From Bugula neritina (Eukaryota; Bryozoa; Gymnolaemata; Cheilostomatida; Bugulidae), in assembly GCA_964035545.1 (NCBI GenBank), contig OZ037766.1, positions 6,921,722 through 6,985,721 on the forward strand: a DNA stretch of 64,000 nucleotides. The letters run 5' to 3'. The position numbers and the translations under genes were made by a program. Numbering within the stretch: the first letter of the stretch is position 1; each line of letters starts with the position of its first letter. This document shows positions 38,501-53,500 of this stretch, piece after piece. The notes below the pieces were generated by a model. It was given only the letters and a program-made list of their open reading frames with translations, ran no database searches and had not been told where the DNA came from.

Positions 38501-41500
38501 TTTGTACACTCATAGGCTACTGAGCTGAAGCCAGCCTACCTGGGATTTATTTACACGGTATTTGGTAAACAAATAGTGCGTGTTATGATGCATTGTTACA
38601 ATGGTTATATGTTTGTTTTATTTTTAGAATGAGACACATTTGAATTTAGTGGACTCGGCTACTGTTTTTTCTCAAGGTGATTCCGAAAGTATAACATCTC
38701 TGTTAAGGTTGCTTCGAGCTGATGGCATCCGGACTACTGTTCAACCCTCAGGTGAGCTGCAACAGTAATTTAAGGATTTCTTTTTCTATTGTGGATCAAT
38801 CTGTATTATAATGTTAGTTCTAAAAATCTTCACTTTGCCGCATACACATATTTCAAGCATGTATTATTGTCTAGGATTCTAGGTAATAGTTTCATTATCT
38901 TTCATTGTAGGCTTAAAGTGAGAGAAATAATTTCAAGGTTCTTTGTTTGTGTGCCGTTTGATTAGTTTAAATGTATTTCACGTGCATGTTATTTTTATAA
39001 CATTGGCACAAATATTTAAATTGTAAAGGTGTAGCTAAAGTATTATAAATAATTCGAAATTGAAAGAAAGTAATATATTATGTATTTATATATAGATGTT
39101 ATAAAAAGGTAGAACTTAAGGAAGTTTTGTCAAAGATAATTTATTAAAGTTTATATTTTTTTTTCCACATGAGCTACCATCTGAAGTAGTATATTATTTT
39201 ACCATTTGAAAGATTGAAAATGCTTTAAGTTTTTCCTTCTGGCACTGATCTGTAAGAAAACATCATTAGTAAGGGGCTGTTGATGCTTTAGTACTGCCTT
39301 TAGTAGACAATAATGCTCTATTGACAACAGAATCCTAACTGTCTGCAAACATGTAATGGTTTATTACAATTCACTCAGTGATTATTTAATATCACAAGCC
39401 AAGTGTTATGATTATCTAAGCATTTAAAACTGTATTTTGAAATTAGAATAGAGTAATATTGTTTATAACATTAAAACAATTAGGAGTTGTCTTCTTTTAA
39501 CCTGTGTTCTTTGGCTCATGCTAGTCCTGGATAGTAGACAATAGTTGCTAGTTTTAACTATTAGTAGTACTTTCTTCACTTTAGCATTTAAACCTAGATA
39601 TTGTGTGTCCTTCAACTTCTCCAGTTTTAATCGAATATTTTCTGTGAATAGTTTAAAATAATGCTTTACAATTTATTATTAAAAATAATAACATTTTTGC
39701 ATCTTCAAATTTAATTATGTTTTTCAATATTGAAAAGGTCAATATGATTCACATATTTTTTAGTTTGCTGCATTTTCTAAAGAAATGATAATCATTAAGT
39801 CTGCTTTTAGCTTATAGTAAAAAATATCTTAAAAATCAGTCATTAGAAATCATATAATTTGCTATTTAATTCTCAATCATAAAGAAGTAAGCATCTTTAG
39901 TACCATTACGCAAACAACCATTTCTCACAAATTTTTTTGACCTTTTTAGTTTTTTTGAAATAATTTGCTCCTATGCGGATACCTTACTGAAATAACAATC
40001 TTCAGTGTCAAAATAAGTGTCTACTAAAAGAAATATAATAACGAAGCCTTGATAGGTGTATTATTATACAATCATGTTGGATATGTGCAGGAGTTGTACC
40101 ATCAACGTGACCTACTTTTTTTATTACAGATCTGATTAGTGGAGATTTTAATTCTTTGCTTGAAATAGTCTGGATCCTGATTCTCAACTATAGTATACAT
40201 TGTCCAGGTACCACAGTCTATGATATGTAGTATATAAAATATACAATCTATAAAATACATGATAATAATCATAAAAACTCTTAAATTGTATTTCATGCAT
40301 TTCTACATCTTCTATCAAGCTAGAATATTTAGAATAAAATTATACAGTATGTGATAAAGTTTATTTGTAAGCTATGCTCAAATCCACACACTATACTATT
40401 ATGTGGACAGATAACAAAGCCAATACATTCACAACTTAGTAATTGTCTTCTCTACTTTACTGAATTGTCTCTTACCTTAATCACTCGACACTATTAACAG
40501 TTTACTTGCTCAATTTTCAGACCATACAGTCACATTACATTTACATGAATGATAAACTAAATTGTGATACTCAGCTCACTTTATGTGTTCTCTCTTCAGG
40601 GGAAAGCTCCTCCCATCAGAGGACACCTTCTATTGGTACAAAACTCCTACTCCGCTGGTGCAGTGAGCTGTTAGGGGGCGTCTGCTTTGACTACCGACTC
40701 TCAATGACTGAAAAGTTAGTTTTCTGTCTAAACTTTACCTAAACTACAGCGATAGAAGTTCTAATATGTCTACAATACAACAACAAATCATAATAAAATT
40801 ATTTTTAATTTTTATGAGTTTGCCCTGACATTGGAGATTAAAATATTGTTATTCTGCACTTAAAATTATGTAAGCTGTACAATACGCAGGCTGTCACTGT
40901 ATGACTTCACAAAACATGTTTTTGTCAACTGGTATGTGCAGGGATTTGGTTGTGAACTGGAGTTATCTTTTCTCTGAATGTAAGAGACAACTCCCAATCT
41001 ATGTGCATGTCTGTCATGTTACACAGTAAAATAGCTCACTTGTTAAGCTTCAACATTATATTGTATAATATTTGTAGTATGGAGAAGGATGTGCTTCACA
41101 ATATTATAAACAATGTGACTACTCTGGTCAGTAAGGAGGATGAGGTGGGTGTACTAATGTCGTGCCTCAATGTTTAGTCAGTTGACTATTGAGACCCTTC
41201 TAATTAGACTAGTAGTTGTGACACTTGACTGCTAGTTGTGGCAGCATTAAGAAGTATCTCACAGCTGTTTAGATATAGTCTAGCATAGGCCTTAAAATCA
41301 TGTCTGCAGGGTATTCAGGGAACTCCTCGATCAAGATAGTTAAATCTTTCTATAATACAACACTATCAAGATAGTTAAATCTTTCTGGCGGCTGCCCTGG
41401 AGATTAATGTTGCGGAGCTTGCTCTTTTAGTGAACACAAACAGTTATGGCTGTGGTTTGAAATGAGTTATAATATTTTATCTGTTGCAGTGTTTTTTTCT

Positions 41501-44500
41501 GTGATCGAGTATAATATACCTATTACTCGTAGGTAACTGAAATGTTTCTTAACTTCATAAGACACACAATATTATGTGTTGTATACCAACAATAGCTAAA
41601 TCTGTACTGTATGACACTATATACAACATAATCATGGGTTCGTGTTATTGTACCTTAGGTTACAATATATTTTGTTCTGTTTTCACTTCCCTTAGGTTAG
41701 TGAGATCAAAATTTGTTTGTGCGTCATTATTTAAATTATTGAAATTTATTTATAGGTTACTCTTACTGTTAAGAGTTGCTGCTAATTGCATAGGTACATT
41801 GATGGGTGGTACACTTGTATCCAGCTGACCTCTGGATATATATTATGTGTTTATTGTCAATTACAAGTTTTGTTATTCTCCCATTAAAACATGATTGACA
41901 AGGATAATTGATGTTTTCATTGGACGGAGATGCCTAATTGATTACATTCACACATACATTATGCACCACTGACTGCTTTGCATTAGTAATTTGACTTTTT
42001 TTAACAAACTACCATCATATTAATTTCAATAAACATGTACTATCGATTTTCCAATCATTTATTGATTATGAATTGATTCTTTGTGTTGAAATAATGGGTT
42101 ACCTCCACTGAGACTGAAATGATTTGATTAATAACTTGAAATGCTCTAAATATAGATTCATTTGTGCCAAAACTCATTTCTTTTGAAGAAATTGTGTTTT
42201 TTGGCTAGCAATAAACGTAGACTAGGTTCATGGCCTGGTATTCCATTTCTAAACACTTTCATATTACCTTTTTATTACCCCTGGTGTACTTCTTTGCAAT
42301 GTATATAATGCAACTTGTGTATGCATGTTTTTCTACTAATTTTTCTAGTGTTGTTCAAAGTGTAACTTAACACCCTTGAGATAAATGCTTGTGTTTTTAA
42401 AAATCAAAAAAATGTTTTCTAAATTGGTTACATAATGATAACCATTGTGTGTAAACCTATTCATTGGAGTTCAACTCAACCTCGAACTTTTTGTAATTTA
42501 AGATCTAGCCGAAATGCCTTTGCCTTTGAAATTAATACTTTAACATATTGAATTCTTGATACTGAATACATATTAGCAGTTTTTCTAAGTTGTCTTAGTA
42601 GGGTCTTGCATGTTGATAGAAAATGTTATAACACTGACTTTGGTCCGACTACTGTTGCTGTAATATTTGTTTCTGTAATGGTGGCAACAAACTTTAATAT
42701 CAATCTATTGAGAAAGAGTTGAACAGTTTTCGTAAATTGTAGCAATACAAGAGTTTTGCTTTGTTATCTCCAAGAAGAAATTTTGAGTTTAAATTATCAG
42801 GCACCAGCTCGGGATTCGAAAATTATAAAAATTATTTATGGGGCTACTGGCTATAAATTTCAAGTAGTTTAAGTTTAACTTGCATTGTAATACAACCCTA
42901 ATATCAGTTCCCAATGGTTCCGATATTTATATGAGTTGTAAATATGAACACTCAAGTTATGAAGTTCTAATCAAATTCATTGTAGACCAACAGACAGACT
43001 GCTAAATAATCAATTTCTAATTAGTCTAACTATTTGCACAGTGTAAAATAAACAGTGCCATTAAAATAACTCTTCAATATCAGTTTAGTCATTTAGTTAG
43101 TAATATTTAAATTGCTGTAATAATTAAAAGATCTGCAGAAACATGTTGTTGGATTTTCTGCTTTGTGAGTAATTTGTAGATCATGAAAAATATGTGCGTT
43201 GTTGCACAATGAAACTCATGCAAGTTTATAGTCGCCATCCCTGTGAGAAAACCCCTGATAGAAGGGGTTTTTGTTAAATCGGGCCAAAGACTTATTAAGA
43301 TGGGCATGAGAGAAATTATTACTGGATGCTCTTTCTAACATCACCAATGACCTTTACTGGGGTTCGAACCCAAGACTTATTACAATGAAACATCTGTAAT
43401 AAAAAGACAGGCTTTACTTCCTCTTGACGTCATATTCGCTCAGTTTCTTACTCTGGCAACTAGATTCCTTGTTCTCAGAACAGTTTAGGTCTATTCAACA
43501 ATCATACTCCCATTATATCTGTTTACACATTTAATGTATATAATTGATTGTAGAATTTTAGTTCAGTTGTAAATGTTGTATGATCATCTAATTTTAGCCT
43601 GAGCCGTGTGACTACCATGAGGCTATTGTAGAGGCAGAGAGAAGGCTCGGGGTCAGCTCCAACCTCATCAGGTTTGCTGTTATACTAAATGATCACATGC
43701 TAAATCGAAACCCTTACTTTCATATACAAAGTATAGGTGTCCCAGTCTTACAGGAGATTTATAGACCAGCTGTTTTAATTCACGAGTTATCTTGTATCTT
43801 TCTATATTTCAAGAACTAGTCTAATGTTTCATCATAAAGAAACAAATGAAAGCATTAATTTTTATATTTCAATCTCTATTTTTATATAAATCTTTATTTT
43901 TTGTGGTTGATGGCGGCTTGCATTGTATTATTTTAATCTAATACTTTTAAAAAGCAATATTTGTTTCAAGTACCACATTTCATAAATTTCTGAATCGGCT
44001 TTGATTTTCTTTATTGCAAGTTTATTTCTATCCAAAACCTACTAACAGAATTTCGTTCTTCTATAGCTCTCCTTCATTATTTGCTAAATGACTTTTTATT
44101 CCATTTACACAAAGCGATTAACCAAAAAAAACATATATGCAAATGTGCTAATACATATTAAATTTTGATAAAAACTAAGATGATGAAAATCCTATCAGAT
44201 TTCATTGTATACCACAGGCACACATTTTATTAGACTATTACAATACAAAATGAATCGATCAGTTCCTTACAATACTCTGTGATTCCTAATAGTGAATAAC
44301 TATACCGTTACTTTTACTAGGGTATGTGACAATCAAACTGAGAATCTTGCAGTCACAGTGTATATTTCTCTGCTGAGAAGGAAACGTGAACTCATAAAGG
44401 CTGGTCACTCACCCACCCTACCCACAGTGCTTGTTGACCAACAAGAGTCACAGTCTATGAGTCGAAGCAGGTCAAGGTCTTGCCTGTCGGCACACAATGA

Positions 44501-47500
44501 AAAGACACAGCAGGTGCTTATGGTGGGTATTTCTGTCTCACCTCCTCTTCTGTGACATCCATAAATGAGATGAAATGCTAGCACTGCAATTATAACACAC
44601 TCAGCTCATATGGAATAGCTTTGTGTAGTGTTGGGAAATCTAGTATGCTTTGGAAATCAATAATCAATGATGCTCTTAATTAATTATCAATTGTTAATTA
44701 TTAATCAATAATAGTTAAAAAAGTGGCTGAAAAATTATTTTTAGATTTGTTAGATTTTATGCACAAATGTGTCAAAACTGCTTAAAAGATGCTAAAATGC
44801 ACTGTAACTTGCTCAAACACTCACGGAAGTGGCTGAAAAGGTGTTTAGTGTGTACCGTGGAATAGCTGTTGCCATCTAGATATGCCATACCAGTTTCTGC
44901 ACCACCTGGTTGTATAAACAACCAGGCTCTCCCCTACCATCTCTCATGTAACATCTGATTGCTCATGAAATTTTGTCTTGCAGTAGATTTAGCAGAGCCC
45001 TATGCTATTTCAGCTGCACTAATTTCAGCATTTTCTTTATACTGAGTGGTTAAGTTTTTAAACAAACAGATGTATTATAATAAAGTTCCTTCTTATTTTT
45101 ACAGTAAGTATTATTTTAGTGACCTAATATTACACAAAGGTGATTACATCTATGATTAGCTATCCATGGTTTATTACATTGGCTCTCAACACGAATTCTA
45201 TTGTTTTTACCTACTATAGGGTGAGGTATATGATATTGTGTATGTTGTTGTTCATCATGAACGCATTTCTGCTTCATTACTCCTGTGCCGTAATGTCGTG
45301 CTCTATGAATTGCAGGCCTCATGTTTATTGTCTCTCTCCTTTTCTTCACGATCAAAAATTCATAATAGATTTTAAGAGGTTGTTATCAATTAATTTTTTC
45401 TCTTTATTTCTGTGTGTGTAATTTCATAACATATTGTATGCAGGCGATTACATGTTTTTATATAACCCTATCAATAACTGTAAAATGACGCTTGGCATAC
45501 ATTCTATTCATGGCCTGCTATTGGCATTGACACTGTCATTTGCTATTCAACTGCCTCTTCAAGTGTGCGCATACAGTACCAGTGAATATCTTATTTTCTC
45601 TTGAAGGTAAATTGAGACTAGTATTAATAATAACATGCATTAATAACTGTGCACTAAGATTTCCTGTGTTATGCTCTTTGCTTCATAGCAGTAAACACAT
45701 TTGATATAGTATTTGGAAAAGTAACGCAAGGTAAATGTAATAACAATACTAAAGTAATGCTAATAGGTATTTTTATGCCTCATTTTTCTAAACATTATTT
45801 CTAATTATTTTATTATCAAATGTTCTTAGCTTTATATAGTTTCAAGTTTGGATTTTACATAGCGCAACTGTTCAAGTACGCGGTGTGTATAGACATCAGC
45901 TATTATATAGCGGGCTTGTTTGACTTGTACGTGTTGAGCTGTTTGACTTGGTTTGTAATCCTTTCATCTAAAACTTTCAGGATATTGAGCGGCAGCTTGG
46001 ATTGTATCAAAATGGATTCACTTCTTCTAGGATTAGCAACAGTCTCAGTAACCCTCTAAGTTCTAGCGCCTCCAAATACCAGGTTTGTTGCGATACAACT
46101 CATATTAGTAGCTAAGGCCTCCTTTAGTTTTAGTGAAAACTTTATGAAAAATTTCTTTCCTAGCGCCAGTTTTAAATAATTTAGCTAATAGTTGTAAATT
46201 TTGCTATACTAATTTACTAATGATTTTTGAACTGATAATTTTAATAAGTTTTGAAATTTTAGTTTGGTTTATTCGGTTACTGAATGCAGCGTACATTGTG
46301 TAAAAGTAACACTGCTCTTTGCATGCTCAATTAAACTTCTTTGTGAACAAGTTTTCTAAACACACACATTGTAAATCTTATTGTGCTAAATGAAGTAGTC
46401 AATTTATAAGTAGACAAGTAAAATTTAGAAAAAAATTTTTCCTCTGATATTAATTAGTGGGATGCTATCAGCTGTTACACTCCTTGTATCGCACATGGTG
46501 ATTGGTTAATATCTTAGTACACCTGCAACTGTTTGATTAGCAATTAGCAGTCTGCCATTAGCTGACAATGCACAAGTTGATACAATCTGCTGTACATTAA
46601 AATTATTCAATTAAATTTACTCGACACTAGTATGGATATTTGCTACTAAGTTTCCTAATAAAGTTATGACTAATCAATAAGTGAGTTCTAATTAAATCTT
46701 TAGGACTCTGACTAATAGACAGTTATTATACAGTTTCATAACTAGTTCCAGTTCATTGGCTGTTAATTAAAAGCTTGCACATTTGACCTTATTCCTTGTG
46801 TGATGGCAGCCGATAGGTGATGGCTGCATGACAGCTTCGGACCAGTCTAGAGTGCCAAGCACCTGCAGCACCAGCTCTGTCAACTCATTCAAGGCCGCTG
46901 CCAACGCTAAGATGCCGAGTCCCATCACCAGAGCTCACGGCAGCTTCCCCAACGAGTCATACAACGGTCTAAAAATAGATCTGCAGCAGTTACAGCAACA
47001 CGAGAGTAAAAGAAGCGTGTCAAGTTCTACTACACCTCGACAGCAAGTTGGCAGCGAGGCAGATCTTAGCAAGACTGCGGAGTTTAATGAACTGCTCCGG
47101 CAGCTGAAGAACAAGGAGAAAAATGGTGAAATAGAGAAATCGTCTGCCCAAGTTGAAGGGCAGCCAGGTGATTATTATTAAGTTTATTCACAAAACTTGG
47201 GTGAGAGGTGCTGGGTTTCAGGAGGGGCATTTATGGGTCACCAGTTTACTTGAATTCTAGTGGAGAGGGTGGGGGGTGAAGGTAGCAGATAGTGGGCTGT
47301 TTTCAATTACTACTACAACACAGACAGAGTTGGTTTGGTCATTCTTATTTATGAAATAACTAAGGAAAGTTGCATAATTGAGATTTAAAAATTGGCTTTG
47401 CTGAAATTGTCTTCTAACTTTAAAACTGATGTGTATTAAGTTCATCGCATTTACATCCAGTAGAATTGTATGCCTTTGGATTGTATCACTAACGGTTTGA

Positions 47501-50500
47501 ATCACAATTTCACTAGAAATTGGAGGCGATAAGGAAAATAGTTATGTGCTGTATTATGTTGTATAGTGTGCTGTAGTGTATGGCGCAGTGTGCTGTAGTG
47601 TATGGCGCAGTGTGCTGTAGTGTATGGCATAGTGTGCTGTAGTGTATGGTATAGTGTGCTGTAGTGTATGGTATAGTGTACTGTAGTGTATGGCGCAGTG
47701 TGCTGTAGTGTATGGCGCAGTGTGCTGTAGTGTATGGCACAGTGTACTGTAGTGTATGGCGCAGTGTACTGTAGTGTATGGCGCAGTGTACTGTAGTGTA
47801 TGGCACAGTGTACTGTAGTGTATGGCACAGTGTACTGTAGTGTATGGTGCAGTGTACTGTAGTGTATGGCGCAGTGTACTGTAGTGTATGGCGCAGTGTA
47901 CTGTAGTGTATGGCACAGTGTACTGTAGTGTATGGCATAGTGGTTGTGTTGAATGATGTTTTGTGTCGGATGTTTTGACTGTCAGATGGTTTAACAGAAG
48001 ATGCCACTCAACTTCAGCCGTATGCAGCAATTTATAGGTCTACTGGGACCAACCCTTGCCACAGAAATGATTGCCCTGCTGTGAATGAAATATGAATTAA
48101 TAGACAGAATAGTATATTATGTGTGTCTGCTCCATCGCTCCAATTGCTAAGTGGATACTTTAAACTAATAGCAATCAAAAAGACTGCTTTGCTTGCTCCC
48201 ATGTCCGAATGAATACTTAAAGTTTAATTTAAACTCAACGTTATGCTATCTGTCCATATCGAAGGCACAGCGTAAGGTTTTTGTGTTTGTTTTAGTGCCC
48301 AGGGTGATTATCTAATGTGTATATTCTTTTATTGACATGTTATTAGGTGCTGTGTTATATTAGAACTCAGTATTTGCCTACCTATTCATTCTTTCAAAAC
48401 ACTCACTAAGCTGTAATCCTCATTTAACTGTTCCTCAAACTTCAAAGTACTATTATAGGTATGCAATGTAAGTTTATTATAAAATAAAATATGCTGCATT
48501 AAATGAGGTTTTGTTTATTTATCTAGCATAAATTCCTGTTGAAAAGGATTTTTAAGAAGTTTTTTTTATTAGTAACTGCTAGCTTAAATTGAATTTATAA
48601 ATATATAAAAAACTAAAATTTAAAGTTAGATTATTTATAAATCCTACGACCTACAATATACTAGAATGAAAAGTAAGATAAATTTTGCTTCTGAAGCATT
48701 TTTTTATTGTAAATATGGATGCTTTTTCCTTGGTCTAGGGGTTAAAGCGTTTGCTTTGTAAACACGGAGTCATGGGTTCGAACCCCGACAAAGGCCATTG
48801 GTGATGTTAGGAAGAGCATCCAGTCATAATTGCTCCTGTGCCTCATTTAAACAAGTCCTTAGCCTGCTTTAACAAAAACACCTTTCCATCAGGGGTTTCT
48901 CACAGGGATAGCGACTATAAACTTGCGTGAGTTTTTCCTTCATTTTCTCTCTAGTATTACATTCTAGTCTCAGTATTTGTGATATTCACCTGTAGATGAG
49001 AAGTCCGATGAAGATGATGGCAGGCATAGCCCTAAATCTGCCCCAAACACTGACGAGGGGTTTGGGACATTCACAAAGACAACCCCAAGAGGCAAGGATT
49101 CCGCCTCAGAGGGAAGCAACGACCACACAGATTGTGAAGTTGATCACCTCTCTGGAGACCAGGAGCCTTGCTCCATCATAGAGTGGTAGGGGACATAACT
49201 CCACAACTTTATTATTGGCTTATTAGAGTCATTTTTTCTTGGTGAGCTATCTTAAAAATTTCCAACAGCAATTTTGTTGTCAGCAAACTGAATAAACAGC
49301 CAAAAGCATATATTGCCAAGTATTGAAGCTTGAAGGCAATCAGAAAATGCTATGTTAGGCTAGTAGACTTTCTTTCCGAAACATGCTTAGATCTATTCTC
49401 TAAAATATTATGCAGTATTTTACAAAACAATTTTTCACTATTTTCTGGTGTCACATCACATTTGAGTTAATTTGGAAAGTTGGAAGGTCTTATTCATATA
49501 ATTATTTGTCACAGTGTTGTTGAAATTTTATTAGTTTTTTTTAGCAAAAAATTCCTAAATGGTAATAGTTTTTAGCAAAAAGTTCTTAAATATAAGTTGA
49601 TGGTTGCCACCTTTTTCTAATACAGTGTGTGCATGTTTAGCTTCATACTACCTGTTTGATAGGTGGGACAAGGTAGAGATGCCCGCAGATATAACTATAA
49701 TAGACTCTACCGCATTCCAGGGTGTCGCTATGACACAATCTGTCAGCAACGTGGAGGAGGGCAGGGAATATGATTTGGTTGAGGATGAGCTGATGTATAT
49801 GTTAGATAACATTGGTGGGTAATTATTAGTGTATTGGTGGGTAGTTAGTAGTATATTGGTGGGTAGTTAGTAGTATATTGGTGGGTAGTTAGTAGTGTAT
49901 TAGTGGGTAGTTAGTAGTGTGTTGGTGGGTAGTTAGTAGTATATTAGTGGGTAGTTAGTAGTATATTGGTGGGTAGTTAGTACTATATTGGTGGGTAGTT
50001 AGTAGTATATTGGTGGGTAGTTAGTACTATATTGGTGGGTAGTTAGTAGTATATTGGTGGGTAGTTAGTAGTGTATTAGTGGGTAGTTAGTAGTGTATTG
50101 GTGGGTAGTTAGTAGTATATTAGTGGGTAGTTAGTAGTGTATTAGTGGGTAGTTAGTAGTATATTGATGGGTAGTTAGTAGTATATTGGTGGGTAGTTAG
50201 TAGTGTGTTGGTGGGTAGTTAGTGGTATATTGGTGAGTAGTTAGTACTGTTTTACTATCATGTTACAGGTATGAATGGTATAAAGGCTACTTCTGGTTTA
50301 GCCTCAGCCCAAGAGACTGAGCTCCGTTTGCTGCATATATTGAAAGAGCGGGACGACTTGGTGCTCTCCTACCACAGTGCATTGAAGGAGCTGAGTAAAC
50401 TGACAGCTCGCATGAAGGATGAGAACCATATGCTGAGGCAACAGCTGAACATGACTGACTTGAGTCACAATGAGATCGTACTGGCCTTGGAGGAGCAGGT

Positions 50501-53500
50501 AACTCCAGTACTCAGTGTACTGACTATTAGTAGCTACTACTCAGTGTACTGACTGTTAGTAGCTAATAGTTAGTGTACTGACTGTTAGTAGCTAGTAGTC
50601 AGTGTACTGATTATTAGTAGCTATTAACTATTCACATTTAACAGGTTTCCACAGTGAGAACTTTCTAGGAAGACGAAAAGCAACTTTATAAAAAAACTTT
50701 TTCGTGGTCAAAATGATATTAAATAAATGTTAGCAAGTATTTATTAATTGGTTAATTTCTTTCAATATTTATTTTTTGATGAGTTTTTGACTGCTGTTTT
50801 GAAATTAATGGTTAGAAAACATATCTAAATTTAAGAATTACTTCTTTCAAGTTCATTTATAATAAAAGTAGTCAATTGCTGAATTTATAATAATAATTTC
50901 CAGAGTGATACATGACCTTTAACTCTTTAATAATTTCTTGGTTTTAGTGTAGTTATTAAACTGCAACAGTTGGTGAAATATCAAATAGCATTGTAGTGAT
51001 AGTTGTGTCTTGTGATGTATTGTGTGACAACATGTATTTAATACCATGTGTTGCAAGCCGGTGTGGGTGAATATATAGTGTGTTAACTTTACCCTAGTAC
51101 TGCTACAAAGTCTAATATTTGCTGATTGATATCAAGATTATCGAACTGTTTGATAACTCAAGAATAACTTTGTTAAACCGCCTAGTTTAGTTACCTAATC
51201 GTGCTGTTATTATCTCAGTTGTGTTTCGTATGTTCCAGTGTACAATATCACTGTAACTCCGAACTACTTTATACTAACTCTGAACTACTCTATACTAACT
51301 CTGAACTACTCTATACTAACTCTGAACTACTCTATACTAACTCCGAACTACTCTATACTAACTCTGAACTACGCTATACTAACTCTGAACTACTCTATAC
51401 TAACTCTGAATTACTCTATACTAACTCTGAACTACTCTATACTAACTCTGAACTACTCTATACTAACTCTGAACTACTCTATACTAACTCTGAACTACTC
51501 TATACTAACTCTGAACTACTCTATACGAACTCTGAACTACTCTATACTAACTCTGAACTACTCTATACTAACTCTGAACTACTCTATACTAACTCTGAAC
51601 TACTCTATACTAACTCTGAACTACTCTATACTAACTCTGAACTACTCTATACGAACTCTGAACTACTCTATACTAACTCTGAACTACTCTATACTAACTC
51701 TGAACTACTCTATACTAACTCTGAACTACTCTATACTAACTCTGAACTACTCTATACTAACTCTGAACTACTGCAGGCGTCTGATGGCCGTCAACTGGCT
51801 CTCAGTCTACAAGAAGATCTCACGGACACTGAGGTGAATGTGCTGGCTAGACTGAGAGAAGATAAACTCATCTTGGAAGATAGGTTGGCTGCCCTGGAGC
51901 ACCAGTATAACTGTGACCTGGCTAAGGTGAGCATAATTTAATCTGTTCAATTCAATTTGGCCTTTACATTAATATTACCTGAGACCTTTTCTATCGTTAC
52001 TTTTATAGTGGCTTTGTGTGATGTGTTACAGTATTTATGCTTTAAGTTAGTTTTATAACCTGTTGGGTTCCGTTACCAAAACTACATGAGATCTGCCAAT
52101 GTCTCTGTGTTGTTCCTGCAGGCTTTTCTCTGCCGGCCATTTTTGTCTCTTCATTTTTCACAAAAATTAACACAGTTCTATACATTTATCTCATCTATTT
52201 ATTAATAATTTTCTAGGTCTCAATTAAATTAAAAGTTGATAAGTTAGTGTTTTATTTATTGGTTACTAATAACCAAGAGACAAGTTTGACCGTTTTTTAA
52301 TTGCATTTATCTGCTATTCACAAATCTTTACCCTTTCCGTTGCCATGCAGTGGAAGAGTGAGCTGTCCATATACAAATCCAAGGCAGGCCTGTCTCCAGA
52401 GTCAAATGGAGTGAGCAGAGAGAACCAGATGCTCAAACTGCAACTGGAGGAAATGAGAAGCATGTTTGATGTCACTGTGAATCAAACGCAGGAAGAGTGC
52501 AACAGCTATCTGCAGACTATTGAAAGGTTGAAGTCTGAAGTAGGTGTTAACTGCAGTAGCTTTCTACTGCTTATAGCTTTTTGTGATGTGTGATGAAATA
52601 GAGTTTTGCTAAGGAATATGGTGTATGATGTTGAAAGGGTGTGTTCGTTGCCTCAACATTGTACCACGAAGCCCTTTTAGCCACGTATTGTGTATGTATT
52701 TTTGTCTGAATAACTAGAGTGTTTAAAATAAATCTAAGTCCTAAGAGAATGATAGGACGTAGTGGGACACTAGTGTAAAAATTCCATCTGGTGTCAAATT
52801 TCTGTAAAGAGTGAATTAGAGCTCTTGGTTTTAGTAAATACAAAATGCTTATATATCAAAATAGAAAGAGTCAGTTTGCAGCTGGATTATTATGTAATGC
52901 TGCCAAAGTTCTGCTTGTCTGAATTGTAGTCGTAGTTGCAGTCAAGCTAAATTCTGCTTATTACTCTCTCTATGAGCTCGTGTTACATGAAAGTTTAGTG
53001 TATCTTGCTGTATTGTTTACTGTAGATAAGCAATAGTAAGTCTCCAATGAGTGACGTCCAATTAGATGCTGTCGCAAACCGTCAGGCTGAGATGGAACGA
53101 CTCTATGAATCCATGATACACTCTCTGGAAGGTGACAACTCCAAACTAGCAGCTGAGCTTGAAGAGCTGCAAAAGGAAGTTGAGGAGTTAAAGTTAGGAA
53201 AGCAGAAGGATGATAAGTGTTGTGGTACGGGTCAGATAGTGAGTGACAGTGGGGTGGGTACAGACTGCACCCCTCAAGTTAATAGGTCAATGAACACCAG
53301 TCTATGCCAGTCTGTTAAAGGCACGTCTACTGATGAAATCAGGACGGCAGTGAAGTGTGTCGCTACGGACGAGGATGCCGAGATAGTTGCATTGAAGAAA
53401 CAGATTGCTGACATGGAATCGGTCATGTCACGGGAGAAAGGCAGCCAGCAGTTACTGGAGCGACAAAATAACGAGTTGCTAGACAACCATAAGCGGTTGG

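Noticed and set aside
47502-48030. Three overlapping minus-strand frames of 108-164 aa with Tyr/His/Thr repeats
   Set aside because: A 22-bp tandem array keeps every frame open; no splice, start or family support, and it lies in an intron of the plus-strand gene.
48724-48797. Possible tRNA gene with A and B boxes
   Set aside because: No pairing acceptor stem, and the same head recurs in other copies followed by a shared non-tRNA body, so it is a SINE head.
51238-51837. Second frame over the 21-bp array (Leu-Asn-Tyr-Ser-Ile repeats)
   Set aside because: It is out of frame with exon 13; only the NSELLYT frame joins the coding sequence.
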